A stretch of 64,000 bases of DNA from an uncultured Flaviramulus sp. (GCA_947495125.1 CANLXL010000008.1:124001-188000); one strand, 5' to 3'; counted from the first letter of the stretch, positions 53,538-62,534 are shown. Program-made: numbers and translations. Notes: generated by a model not told the origin, from the sequence alone.

Positions 53538-53978
53538 TTACTTCCAAATTTCCCACCATTTTTTATTCCCACTATTCGTTCGTTCTTTAGTCAAGTCAAT
53601 GTTAACCGAAATCTTCTCTTCAACTTCCCATATTTTAGTTTTGTCAATATCAATTGATAAGCCATCAAGAAATTTTTCAGCTTCAATTCTTTTTAGAGTT
53701 TCATCAGTCTGACCTTTTTGAGGAACGCTTATTATTAGTTTATCTTCTCGTTCAATTCGTTTAATCCAAGAGACAATTTCGTTTTCAGTCTTTTTATTAT
53801 AAGAACTGGTTGCGGATTCGTCAATCTCCAAGTTTTCGTTCAACATAAAATAGTCGACAATATGTATAGAAAAGAATAGATTTTGTGATTTATCGAAGTA
53901 AAACATTTCGGATTGTTTATTCTGTGGTAATGACAGAGAAACTCCAATCCAATTTATTATTCTATTTCTTTTATTCAT
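53538..53978 (-). CDS. Cassette gene G: small cytoplasmic protein
   Basis: A 146-residue soluble protein, no signal peptide, mixed charge, with a Trp-rich C terminus (GNKKWWEIWK). No recognised family. Single-gene cassette with ends GTTGGCAAA (53524-53532) and TTTGCCAAC (54004-54012). Confidence 0.75.
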   Translation of the reverse strand: MNKRNRIINWIGVSLSLPQNKQSEMFYFDKSQNLFFSIHIVDYFMLNENLEIDESATSSYNKKTENEIVSWIKRIEREDKLIISVPQKGQTDETLKRIEAEKFLDGLSIDIDKTKIWEVEEKISVNIDLTKERTNSGNKKWWEIWK

Positions 53979-54009
53979 TCTCTATTCGATGTTCTAATAA
54001 ATGTTTGCC

Positions 54010-54069
54010 AACGCTTTGGCTAAATGCAGTGGCCGACGAATGGAGGCTATTGACATTTTAGCTTATGTT
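54010..54069. repeat. attC-like element 7, minimal 60-base form
   Basis: AAC...GTT, 60 bases, the size of the shortest known attC sites. The two halves pair: GGCTAAATGCAGTGGCC against the complement AGCTAAAATGTCAATAGCC, with few unpaired bases. This is the clearest attC-like structure in the array. Confidence 0.7.
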
Positions 54070-54139
54070 CTCGGTAGTATTTTCTCTCTATAAATTTAAT
54101 TTTCAAGATAAAATGAATTGAAAACTCTACATCAACTCT

Positions 54140-55807
54140 CTATAAACCTAATTCAATCCATTTTATGAGGTGGTCTGACATCTGTCCGCTTTTCCACCTT
54201 CTATAATACCTCGATTTTTCTTGGTCTGTTTTGGGTTCTCTATCTTTTCGGTAGAATCCACTAAAAATGGATTCATAAATTGCCTGATCCTCCTCCCGAT
54301 ATACATATTCGTAAAAGTCTAAACTTCCTCCGGACAAAATGTTGATGTCAAAGCTGTCCTTTCTGGTTGCAAATACAATCTGATCATAATATTTATTCCG
54401 AGACATATTAGTAGGTTCATTTATAGAAGTATCAGGAACGAAAAACCCATTTTCCTCAATAAGTTTCATTGTTTGATGATCTGGGGACACGACATTCATA
54501 TCTCCAAGCAATACCATATGACTTACGGAACTGCTTTTATCTATTCTCCTTTTTAAAACTTTAGCAGTCGTTTTTATTTCATCCAATCTTCTTTGTAACT
54601 TTGGCCCAATTGACGCTCCATAGTGAATATGAACGTTGCAAAAATGGATCTTAGATCCATTAAAAATAAATTCTACCAGATATGGAGTTCTTGATATTTG
54701 TGCGGTTCTGGTATCATCTATTCTTATACCTTCACTCAATACAATTTCGTCAGTCATATCTCCAAGTTGGATTTTCCTTTTGTCAAAAATAAATCCAAGT
54801 CTTTCCTTATTCCCACTACTTCCTTCCGAGATTCCGGTAAATTTTTTATCCCAATGTTTTCCCAGATAACTCATGACTTTTTCTAATGGGCGAAGATCTT
54901 CTTTAACTTCCTGAACTGCTACGATATCAAAATGTGAAATTAGCTCGGCAATGTAAGCCAATGATTCCTCACTGCGTTTTCCACTTGTTCCTTTAATTGT
55001 CCCTTGATCAAAGTCCCTAATATTCCAGGTGGCAATCAGTAAATTTTTTTTGTTTGACTTTTTGGGTAATTGATCTTTAAATTCTTGATTTAGAGTCTTA
55101 AGGTTAGTAGTCGTTCTGGTCTTTTCTTCAGAATTGGAGGATTCAGGGGTAAAAGATATTCCTGCTTTTGGAATATTATCATAATATCTCCAACCTAAAA
55201 AAGCCAATAAAAATAAAAGGACCAATCCCAATACTCCCGTTCTAATTCTTTTTGACAAAATATATCTACCTACCAGCTCATTGGTTTTAGTAGTGTATAA
55301 TAAGCGGGAAATAATCTGGAATCGAGCTTCTCTGATCCTGGCTTGCCTCTTGAAGTATCCTTCCCCGTTGAAATTTCTAATATCAGCAGCCAAAGGTTCT
55401 TTAAAAAAATGAAACAATTCTTTGTTGAATGCAGGGTCTTGAATAGGATCATCCTCTTTGATTTCATGGTTAGGTCTTCCACCCACCAAAACAGGTATTA
55501 TCTTCTCTTTTCCTTTTCTTTCTCCAAAGTATTTGATTTCTTCTCCTACATAGTTGGATTTAAAGGAACTTGGAGAACACAACAAGATTAAAAAATCTGA
55601 CTGATTGAGTCCATCTCTGAGCTTTTCAGACAATTCTCCTAATTCAATATCATGGATATCTCTGAAGATGGAGAATCTTTTTTGATTTAATAATTGAAAG
55701 GCTTCAGGAATTTTGTATTGCTCCAGATGTTTCTCTAATCGTTTTGCAACTATTTCATCCTTTCTGGAATAGCTAATAAATGCATTATACTTTTGAGGAG
55801 TATTCAT
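54140..55807 (-). CDS. TIR domain - membrane helix - EEP nuclease/phosphatase fusion
   Basis: A 555-residue protein. Residues 5-140 form a TIR domain (YNAFISYSRKDE; SSFKSNYVGEEIKYF with E89 or E90 at the catalytic-Glu position of NADase TIRs). A single membrane helix (191-207) preceded by KRIR suggests TIR in the cytoplasm and the C-terminal part outside it. Residues about 255-555 are an intact endonuclease/exonuclease/phosphatase domain with N262 (ATWNIRDF), E300 (VAVQEV), H393/H395 (VHIHYG), D436/N438 (LGDMN) and H546 (SDH). Single-gene cassette (ends GTTCTCGG 54067 and CCGAGAAC 55851), 43 bases before the start. It could be a defence effector or a stress nuclease; both are inference. Confidence 0.88.
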   Translation of the reverse strand: MNTPQKYNAFISYSRKDEIVAKRLEKHLEQYKIPEAFQLLNQKRFSIFRDIHDIELGELSEKLRDGLNQSDFLILLCSPSSFKSNYVGEEIKYFGERKGKEKIIPVLVGGRPNHEIKEDDPIQDPAFNKELFHFFKEPLAADIRNFNGEGYFKRQARIREARFQIISRLLYTTKTNELVGRYILSKRIRTGVLGLVLLFLLAFLGWRYYDNIPKAGISFTPESSNSEEKTRTTTNLKTLNQEFKDQLPKKSNKKNLLIATWNIRDFDQGTIKGTSGKRSEESLAYIAELISHFDIVAVQEVKEDLRPLEKVMSYLGKHWDKKFTGISEGSSGNKERLGFIFDKRKIQLGDMTDEIVLSEGIRIDDTRTAQISRTPYLVEFIFNGSKIHFCNVHIHYGASIGPKLQRRLDEIKTTAKVLKRRIDKSSSVSHMVLLGDMNVVSPDHQTMKLIEENGFFVPDTSINEPTNMSRNKYYDQIVFATRKDSFDINILSGGSLDFYEYVYREEDQAIYESIFSGFYRKDREPKTDQEKSRYYRRWKSGQMSDHLIKWIELGL

Positions 55808-55855
55808 TATTGATTATTTAAGTACATTTTAGCCGTATTATATCGTATTGCCGAG

Positions 55856-56221
55856 AACAATTAAATAAACACACCAGTATGTTTATTTCTATTATAGATA
55901 CCCAAGATAACAAGTTTATTTCAAAACAAATAAAGAATTGTCGTACAATTATATAATCAAGCTAGGAACTAATTTATTAGTATCACATATTTATAGCAAG
56001 TGACGGGGTTATTATAACTTATAATCATACAGATGCTGGTGACCACGCCAAAGGCGTGGATCACAAATAGGATGCCGAGCAAGTTATATAGTGTTGAATT
56101 ATTGATAATCCTTCGGAATTACCAACATTTCAACATCTCAAAAACATCAATATGAGATAATTAAAAAAATAAATATTAACTTTGAAGAACTAGGCTAGTG
56201 CTTTTCATAGGACACATTGTT
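55856..56221. repeat. attC-like element 8, long form (366 bases)
   Basis: Near-identical copy of the element at 51118-51483, same length, again beginning at AAC and ending at GTT. It fills the gene-free stretch 55808-56233. The outer flanks (CCGAG before AAC, TAGGT after GTT) differ from the other copy, showing that the repeat stops exactly at these triplets. Confidence 0.7.
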
Positions 56222-56233
56222 AGGTGCAGTTTT

Positions 56234-57394
56234 TTAATTTTTATTTAAAAACATTACTTCCGGCATTACTGAAGCTAATGAATCTATATTTAAAACTTTT
56301 GTCTTATTTAATCTAACATGGTCTAAATATTTTAATCTCTTAAATTCAAAAGGAATTTCTTTTATGTTAGTTCCATAGAGCCAGAACCTTTCTAGATTTT
56401 CCATTTCTAAAATGCATTCAGGAAATTCTTCTATTGGATTGTCACTTATATCTAGCCAAGTCAAATTTTTGAGTTTAGATAATTCCTTTGGTACATATTT
56501 AATACTATTATCTCCAATAGATAAATGCCATAGACTTTCTATATTACCAATTTCTTTTGGTATGGACTTTATGTTGCAATGACCAATTTTTAAAGTTCTT
56601 AATTTCTTTAAATTCCCTAAAGTTGCAGGAATTTCTTCTAATTTACTAGAGTTCGCAATTATTGATTTCAGATTCTTACATTCCTCAATTTCATCTGGAA
56701 GAGATTTTATTGTTGAGCCAGAAATTATCAGAACCTCTAGATTTTTCAATTTTCCTATTTCAGGCGGAATTGAACTCATTCTTTTCCGTCTTAGATTAAG
56801 TTTGTATACACTGTCAGGATTCTTTAAAGCTTTACTTAAAGAAAATTCTTCCCTTAAGCTGCTATTTGAAATTGTCTCTCTCCATTCTTTCTTAGCTACT
56901 GAAATCAAATAATTATGCAATAAGTAAGACATCTTTAAATCCATGCTATCTAACTCCAAATAGTTTAAGTCTTTTTCATTTATAAATCGATGTCCAGAAA
57001 TTCGTTTTCTTTCAGTTTTTTCTTTTGTGGTTTTTATTAAATCAATAGACTCTGATTCTCTTAAATAAGGATTGTAAAATTGATAAGGTTCACTATTCTT
57101 TGAATTCAAGTTGTGATTTAACAATTTTGTCAATTTCACCAATGATGAAATCATTGTATCATGTGCAGATAATTGAATTATTTTTTCAGACCCAATTTGT
57201 AAATTAAGTAAAGAGTCCGTTAGATTGAATTTTAATTGTGGAACTGCGTAGCTTAAATTTGCATCCATATTGAAACCTCCAGAAACAAGAATTTCATAGT
57301 GCTTGATTTGCTCGACAACTTCAATTCTAGTCGGTTGCTCTAAGGTAGGGTCTTCTTTGTTCTGAATATAATAAAATGCTATTATACTTAACAA
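56234..57394 (-). CDS. Cassette gene H2: membrane-anchored leucine-rich-repeat protein
   Basis: At least 386 residues. The first codon used here is a TTG inside a membrane helix; the frame is open upstream to 57454 without any ATG, and the added residues (KIINKKGKIQYALLLILLLS) complete a signal anchor. The real start is therefore probably an ATA or ATT codon, or the ATG was lost. The C-terminal half (about 195-385) carries about eight leucine-rich repeats (LKNLEVLIISGSTIKSLPDE, LTWLDISDNPIEEFPE). LRR proteins bind other proteins; the partner is unknown. Second gene of a two-gene cassette, 80 bases after H1. Confidence 0.7.
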   Translation of the reverse strand: MLSIIAFYYIQNKEDPTLEQPTRIEVVEQIKHYEILVSGGFNMDANLSYAVPQLKFNLTDSLLNLQIGSEKIIQLSAHDTMISSLVKLTKLLNHNLNSKNSEPYQFYNPYLRESESIDLIKTTKEKTERKRISGHRFINEKDLNYLELDSMDLKMSYLLHNYLISVAKKEWRETISNSSLREEFSLSKALKNPDSVYKLNLRRKRMSSIPPEIGKLKNLEVLIISGSTIKSLPDEIEECKNLKSIIANSSKLEEIPATLGNLKKLRTLKIGHCNIKSIPKEIGNIESLWHLSIGDNSIKYVPKELSKLKNLTWLDISDNPIEEFPECILEMENLERFWLYGTNIKEIPFEFKRLKYLDHVRLNKTKVLNIDSLASVMPEVMFLNKN

Positions 57395-57474
57395 TAGAAT
57401 TAGTAATAGAGCGTATTGAATTTTTCCTTTTTTATTGATGATTTTATATTTTATACTATGTTAAATGCGATTCT

Positions 57475-58074
57475 TTATTTTAATTCATTCAGAGTTAAAT
57501 TTGTTGGTCTTTCCAACAGAACTTTACCTAAAGAATGCTTTAAAACTGTAATATATGGACCATAACTTAATTCAGGTCTAGTAACCGGTTTATTAAAATA
57601 AAGAGTGTCAATTGAATTTGTTTTTAAATATTCACTAAAATCAGAGTGAACAAAGAATCGGACTTTTTCTCCAGGAACTAATTCTTCACATTTAAAAATC
57701 AGATTTCTTGCGATTCCGCCTTTTGTATCATCTTTAGTGAGATTAAAGACTTCTGGTACAAATAAAATCTTGTCATTTTTTAAAACTCTTAAATGCAATT
57801 CAACATTTTCAGCAGTATTGTCTCCAGTGTTAATTATCATAAAGGAAGTTCTGACATAGTCATCATCAATCGGTTTTTCAATATCAAATTCAACCGCTTT
57901 TAATTCAACTTTATCGAAATATTTTAATACAACTGGAACAGTGAAAATTAGCTGACCTAAACTAATTAGAATAGCAAGAATAGATAATACAAGAGGAAGA
58001 TTTGATTTTTTCTCCTTTTTGTTAGACTCTGGGTTGTCTATAACTTGTTTTTTCTTCTTTTTTTTCTTGGTCAT
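57475..58074 (-). CDS. Cassette gene H1: membrane protein with Lys-rich N terminus
   Basis: About 199 residues from the ATG at 58074; a GTG at 58086 lies within the cassette end GCACCTAAC and is rejected. A poly-Lys stretch is followed by one membrane helix (about 29-50, LPLVLSILAILISLGQLIF) and a beta-rich extracytoplasmic domain. No named family. First gene of a two-gene cassette with ends GTTAGGTGC (56219-56227) and GCACCTAAC (58083-58091). Confidence 0.75.
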   Translation of the reverse strand: MTKKKKKKKQVIDNPESNKKEKKSNLPLVLSILAILISLGQLIFTVPVVLKYFDKVELKAVEFDIEKPIDDDYVRTSFMIINTGDNTAENVELHLRVLKNDKILFVPEVFNLTKDDTKGGIARNLIFKCEELVPGEKVRFFVHSDFSEYLKTNSIDTLYFNKPVTRPELSYGPYITVLKHSLGKVLLERPTNLTLNELK

Positions 58075-58088
58075 TTCAAATTGCACCT

Positions 58089-58190
58089 AACGATTAAATA
58101 AACACACCAGTATGTTTATTTCAATTATAGATACCCAATATAATAAGTTTATTTCAAAACAAATAAAGAATTGTCGTACAATTATATGAT
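58089..58190. repeat. attC-like element 9, truncated, right border of the array
   Basis: Starts with AACGATTAAATAAACACACC and follows the long element for about 95 bases, then loses similarity after ACAATTATAT. No GTT core follows. In an integron this border would be the attI side for minus-strand cassettes, but no integrase gene is found beyond it. Confidence 0.6.
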
Positions 58191-58225
58191 CCAGCTAACT
58201 TCACTCATATTAAAATTTTTTCAAA

Positions 58226-58243
58226 AATGACATTTTTGTCATT
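58226..58243. promoter_or_regulatory. Inverted repeat before the 112-residue gene
   Basis: AATGACA-TTTT-TGTCATT, a perfect 7-base stem or operator, 34 bases upstream of the next start codon. Confidence 0.4.
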
Positions 58244-58276
58244 GTTTTATAACTTAGAAATGATAACCTTTATATC

Positions 58277-58615
58277 ATGCCCAAAAAGATCAAAACCCCC
58301 AATTCACCTCAAAGTCTATTACAGTCACATTTCATTATTATAGCCTCATTAATAATATTACTGGATAAATCAAGTTTAACCGATGCCGTTAAAGCCCATT
58401 GTAGAACGGGGTTTCAGGTTCTGGAAATTATGTATTTGGATCGGGTCTATAAGACAGGGAGAGGGTCTTTGTTCAAAAAAGAATTTGACACCTTTTTTAA
58501 ATGTGCCCCTTCTGGGCATTATAACAGTCGGGAATTAATCTCTACAGATAGGGTTATAGACCATATAAGAGCCTGTATTAGCTCGAATGTTGTGATGCCC
58601 ATAAGCTATAAATAA
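58277..58615 (+). CDS. Small protein of unknown function next to the array
   Basis: A 112-residue protein, soluble, with Cys residues near 63 and 77 and an N-terminal KKIK stretch. It is divergent from the cassette array. I checked it for tyrosine-recombinase motifs (R..HxxR..Y) and see none, so it is not an integrase remnant that I can defend. No family recognised. Confidence 0.65.
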   Translation: MPKKIKTPNSPQSLLQSHFIIIASLIILLDKSSLTDAVKAHCRTGFQVLEIMYLDRVYKTGRGSLFKKEFDTFFKCAPSGHYNSRELISTDRVIDHIRACISSNVVMPISYK

Positions 58616-58644
58616 AAAGACCACTCAAACGAGCAGCCTTTTTA
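58614..58644. terminator. Possible bidirectional terminator
   Basis: AAAAAG...CTTTTT hairpin with an imperfect inner stem (CTC/GAG), between convergent genes. Weak. Confidence 0.4.
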
Positions 58645-58666
58645 AGTACTAAATATGGATATGAAG

Positions 58667-60475
58667 TTAATCTCTTAGTACATGGATGATCCCCGTTATC
58701 GTATGTGGATTCCCATTATAATCTTCGTAATCACCGCTAAAGTTAATATCGATGTATTCACCAACAGCACCAAATGCAGTGACGTTATAGGTGATATTAT
58801 TGTTGTTTTCTGAAACACCAATACATTCACCAATATTGATCCCCGTATCATTTTCCGTTTCCCAATCCAAGTGGTCGTAGGTGCCGGTATGTGGAGCATC
58901 ATTGAGTTCTCCAAAGAGGTAGAAACAGTCATTTGTACCGGCTTTACCCTGTCCGGAAATCGTTAAGCCGTTACCACTACCGGAATTCGAATTGTCGGTA
59001 TCCCCAAAAAGGGCACGAATATCAGTGGCTATTAACACATGCTCACCGTCATCACCATCAATATTATACTGAATAAATTCTGTTATGGTGTTACAGGATA
59101 GCAATGTTCCCAAACGGGTTTGCGGTGTATTAAAAGTGTAATTTATAGCACCCGAAGTTTGTAAATTATCATAATCTATGGCTTCAATAGAGAAACTATC
59201 ACTGGCCGAACAACGTAACATATTAATTTCAAATACCCCATCCGTAACCGTGTCATAGAATTTCTGATCGCCATAAGTAATCACCACATACCCATTAGTA
59301 ATAAGATTTTCATCACAATCGGCAAAGGTTCCGGATACGGTTTCCTGGATAATATCGGATGATTCGGTAATGGTAACTGTTAAAGCATCATCTGAAGCAT
59401 AAGGTCCTATAGCAGCGGTATAGATCACATTCGATCCACAAATATCAAAGTCATAAACATTAACTTCTAAGGTTTCACCGCTTGGTACCAATCCGCAAAC
59501 TTCACCCAATTCATTGGTGTAGCCTGAGCGCGTTCCGTAAGTACTGCTGGTAATGGTCACTTTGGTATTCGCAAAAGCCGTTTCATCTTCGTTAATCACG
59601 GTCACACATAGGTTAATAGCTTCAGCAGGAATATCGCAATTCCAGAAAGAAAAGTGTGTTACAGTACCTATATAGTTGCTGCCGATCAATGTGGCCTGAC
59701 CTTCTTCGATCCAATAGCCTTTGTCTTCATCGAAATACCATAAGGGGATGGTACTCGGAGCCATGGCTAATATGCTGGGATCTACCGGGATTTTAATTTC
59801 AGCAGAACTGCCTTCAGCCAGATTGAGGTCTTCGCCTGAAGTGCCTCTGAGTTCGACAGCGAGCATGCCTAAAGTTTGAAGCATACGTTCTTCATTGTTT
59901 TCATTTTCAGCATATAGCATGCCTGGCATTTGTAAATTCACGTTAGCGTCGGTAGGATCAAGATGGTGCAAAATAACATCCAGATCACCGGAATAGGCCG
60001 TGCCATCTTCTTTAATATAGTCCCCTTCCAGACTCACCGAAGCACCATTGGCTATCGCAATGGTTTTTGCCGTGCCACTGGATGTCGAACCGGCAACGCT
60101 TTCTTTTAAAAGCATAATGGTTACTTTGTTAATTCCTGAGGTAGGCATCACCGAACGCGACCCATGAATGTAACCTGATTTTTCAGCCTTTATATAGGCG
60201 AAACGTTCGTTGACCTGAGCGTCATCAATCATAAAAACACCTTGAGCATCGGTTTGTACTTCTGTACTACCGATGGAAATCGTGGCATTCTCAATAGGAT
60301 TGTTGTTGGTGTCAATAATATTTCCAATGAAGCTTCGTGTAATTTGGGGGCCGAAGTTTTCATGGAAATTGGATGGTGTGTCCTCATTCTGTTCGCCATC
60401 GCCGGGTAATCGGTCTTTGTTACAAGACACCATAATACCGACTAAACATAGCGTAAAAAGTAGTTTTTTCTTCAT
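58667..60475 (-). CDS. Large lipoprotein with carboxypeptidase-regulatory-like domain
   Basis: About 602 residues from the ATG at 60475 (a second Met two codons upstream is also possible). Lipobox around GIMVSC. Next comes a CarboxypepD_reg-like domain (about 48-115; GNIIDTNNNPIENATISIGS), a middle domain related to large Bacteroidota lipoproteins (YSGDLDVILHHLDPTDANVN), repeated beta-sandwich domains and a C-terminal domain rich in Asp/Asn. Such proteins are surface or periplasmic; the function is unknown. Monocistronic. Confidence 0.85.
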   Translation of the reverse strand: MKKKLLFTLCLVGIMVSCNKDRLPGDGEQNEDTPSNFHENFGPQITRSFIGNIIDTNNNPIENATISIGSTEVQTDAQGVFMIDDAQVNERFAYIKAEKSGYIHGSRSVMPTSGINKVTIMLLKESVAGSTSSGTAKTIAIANGASVSLEGDYIKEDGTAYSGDLDVILHHLDPTDANVNLQMPGMLYAENENNEERMLQTLGMLAVELRGTSGEDLNLAEGSSAEIKIPVDPSILAMAPSTIPLWYFDEDKGYWIEEGQATLIGSNYIGTVTHFSFWNCDIPAEAINLCVTVINEDETAFANTKVTITSSTYGTRSGYTNELGEVCGLVPSGETLEVNVYDFDICGSNVIYTAAIGPYASDDALTVTITESSDIIQETVSGTFADCDENLITNGYVVITYGDQKFYDTVTDGVFEINMLRCSASDSFSIEAIDYDNLQTSGAINYTFNTPQTRLGTLLSCNTITEFIQYNIDGDDGEHVLIATDIRALFGDTDNSNSGSGNGLTISGQGKAGTNDCFYLFGELNDAPHTGTYDHLDWETENDTGINIGECIGVSENNNNITYNVTAFGAVGEYIDINFSGDYEDYNGNPHTITGIIHVLRD

Positions 60476-60676
60476 AATCACAAATATTTGTAGGTTAAGA
60501 TTTGGGTTGCTGACTGCTTTTAAGCAGCCCTCTGCTTATAAAACAGTTGAGCTTTAAAAATTCCTACCCTGATGATGAAAAAACTTTGAAATATTCCTTT
60601 TGAGCTTATTCTAAGGAGCCTGTCAAGAGTCATTCATAAACTTCAATTAATTAGCTAAAGCTGAAGATAATAATCG

Positions 60677-61114
60677 TTATGTTCTTAAAGTTTGAATAAC
60701 TCCGGCATTTAACTGAAAATCTAAATCTGAAACGAAAGAAGTGATATTATAATCGGGAAAACATTTAGCAATATCGGGAAGTGCGCTGGCCAGATCTGCA
60801 TAATATGCGCTTAGAACATCATTATGGGCATCAATACTTTGTTGCTTGCACCAGTTTAAATAATCCGTTGAATCCGCGATAAGTTCTAGTTCTCGAAATA
60901 CCAATACAAAATTTAAAAGCGGATTGTTAAAGCGGAGGTCGTCGTATTCGTCCATCATATAAATAACATGTTCGAGATTTTTTAACTTTAGCGTTAGAGG
61001 GGTAAGGCCGTTTTGTGGCTTATCTGAATTTATGATATTAATAACAACATCATACTTTTTTATAAAACTGTGAATGTGATTGATTTCCGGATATTGGTTC
61101 TCCTTTAATGTCAT
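60677..61114 (-). CDS. Hypothetical cytoplasmic protein
   Basis: A 145-residue, mostly helical, acidic protein without signal peptide. No named family. It stands alone between the lipoprotein and metK; a terminator of metK at 61205 separates it from metK. The region 60482-60676 upstream of the lipoprotein holds only a short hairpin (CTGCTT-TT-AAGCAG). Confidence 0.75.
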   Translation of the reverse strand: MTLKENQYPEINHIHSFIKKYDVVINIINSDKPQNGLTPLTLKLKNLEHVIYMMDEYDDLRFNNPLLNFVLVFRELELIADSTDYLNWCKQQSIDAHNDVLSAYYADLASALPDIAKCFPDYNITSFVSDLDFQLNAGVIQTLRT

Positions 61115-61204
61115 GCCTTCCTATTTTAAACAGCATATTGAATATTGGAAAGCAATTTAAAACTAAGTCCACACTTTTACTAGGATTTATATGATGAAAA
61201 TGCA

Positions 61205-61237
61205 AAAAGCCTCATCAATACGATCGATAAGGCTTTT
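61205..61237 (-). terminator. Terminator of metK
   Basis: On the minus strand AAAAGCCT / AGGCTTTT with an inner ATC/GAT extension, followed by T residues; 26 bases after the metK stop. Confidence 0.75.
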
Positions 61238-61262
61238 AAGTAATTCTTTTTATTTATAAATG

Positions 61263-62516
61263 TTACAACCCGAAGGCTTCCTTTACCCGGTCAACATAAT
61301 CCAGTTTTTCCCAGGTAAACAGTTCAACATCCATAGTTTTAGTATCGCCGTTGGGTTGCGAGAATGTTTTTGTAACCGTCCTATGGCTTCTTCCCATATG
61401 TCCATAAGCAGCAGTTTCACTATACATGGGAGAACGTAATTTTAATCGGTCTTCGATCGCTGCCGGACGCATATCAAATAATTTTGAGACCTTTTCGGCA
61501 ATTTCACCATCGGTCATATTAAATGGACAAGTACCGTAAGTATCAACGAAAATGCCCATAGGCTCAACCACACCAATAGCGTAACTCACTTGCACTAAAA
61601 TTTCATCGGCTACACCTGCAGCGACCAAATTTTTCGCAATATGTCTGGTGGCATAAGCAGCACTTCGATCCACTTTACTCGGGTCTTTTCCTGAAAAAGC
61701 TCCACCACCATGAGCACCTTTTCCGCCATAGGTATCTACAATAATTTTACGTCCTGTAAGTCCGGTATCCCCATGAGGGCCACCAATTACAAACTTTCCG
61801 GTGGGGTTTATATGGTAAGTAATATCATCGTTAAACAGAGCTTGTGTCGCTTCCGGTAATTTGGCTACAACACGTGGGATTAAAATCGAAACGATGTCTT
61901 CCCTAATTTTAGCAAGCATGGCTTCATCTTCATCAAAATCATCATGTTGTGTCGATACAACAATAGCATCAATACGTTGAGGGACATTATTATCGTTATA
62001 TTCAATAGTCACCTGACTTTTGGAATCGGGTCTTAAATAAGAAATGTCTTTGTGTTCCCGACGCAGATCGGCAAGTTCTTTTAAGATTCTATGCGAGAGA
62101 TCTAAAGCCAAGGGCATAAAGTTTTCAGTTTCGCGGGTCGCATATCCAAACATCATGCCTTGATCGCCGGCACCTTGTTGCTCTTTGCTGTCTCTGTCAA
62201 CCCCACGATTAATATCGTCGGATTGTTCATGAATCGCAGACAGTACCCCGCAGGAATTCCCGTCAAACATATATTCGCCTTTCGTATACCCTATTTTGTT
62301 AATGGTATCGCGCGCTATTTTCTGTACATCTAAATAGGTGTTCGATTTCACCTCGCCGGCCAAAACGACCTGACCCGTTGTGACAAGGGTTTCACAAGCC
62401 ACTTTTGAGTCTTTATCAAAAGCTAAAAAATGATCGATCAACGCATCGCTTATTTGATCTGCTACCTTATCCGGATGTCCTTCAGAAACACTTTCCGAAG
62501 TAAATAAATATGCCAT
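61263..62516 (-). CDS. metK: S-adenosylmethionine synthetase
   Basis: A 417-residue enzyme that makes SAM from methionine and ATP. Family motifs are [16 protein letters not shown] near the N terminus, [12 protein letters not shown] and [19 protein letters not shown], all intact. It is longer than E. coli MetK (384), with the extension spread over loops in the middle ([12 protein letters not shown] region) as in other Bacteroidota. Preceded by a SAM-II-like leader, so it is likely controlled by its own product. Confidence 0.97.
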   Translation of the reverse strand: MAYLFTSESVSEGHPDKVADQISDALIDHFLAFDKDSKVACETLVTTGQVVLAGEVKSNTYLDVQKIARDTINKIGYTKGEYMFDGNSCGVLSAIHEQSDDINRGVDRDSKEQQGAGDQGMMFGYATRETENFMPLALDLSHRILKELADLRREHKDISYLRPDSKSQVTIEYNDNNVPQRIDAIVVSTQHDDFDEDEAMLAKIREDIVSILIPRVVAKLPEATQALFNDDITYHINPTGKFVIGGPHGDTGLTGRKIIVDTYGGKGAHGGGAFSGKDPSKVDRSAAYATRHIAKNLVAAGVADEILVQVSYAIGVVEPMGIFVDTYGTCPFNMTDGEIAEKVSKLFDMRPAAIEDRLKLRSPMYSETAAYGHMGRSHRTVTKTFSQPNGDTKTMDVELFTWEKLDYVDRVKEAFGL

Positions 62517-62534
62517 ATAATTATATTTAATTTT

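Larger units (their letters stand above)
48305..58190 (-). mobile_element. Integron-like gene-cassette array (no integrase)
   Basis: A run of small genes, all on the minus strand. Most gene units are flanked by complementary ends beginning GTT and ending AAC: GTTGTAACCA/TGGTTACAAC, GTTGTGGTG/CACCACAAC, GTTGTGTGTA/TACACACAAC, GTTAGCAAAA/TTTTGCTAAC, GTTGGCAAA/TTTGCCAAC, GTTCTCGG/CCGAGAAC and GTTAGGTGC/GCACCTAAC. The DNA between units runs AAC...GTT and forms imperfect stems of 60-126 bases (two long versions of 366). In integrons a cassette's first bases (GTTRRRY) pair with its own RYYYAAC because they form one attC in the circular form, so this pattern is what the cassette model predicts. No tyrosine recombinase gene is visible in the window; a cluster of attC sites without integrase is a known situation in other phyla. 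Confidence 0.75.

Noticed and set aside
51118-56221. CRISPR array or IS-element interpretation of the long repeats
   Set aside because: The copies are 366 bases, kilobases apart, contain no transposase frame and have no short regular repeats with spacers.
58277-58615. Integrase remnant at the array border
   Set aside because: Position and divergent orientation would fit an integron integrase, but the 112 residues show no Arg-His-Arg-Tyr recombinase motifs.
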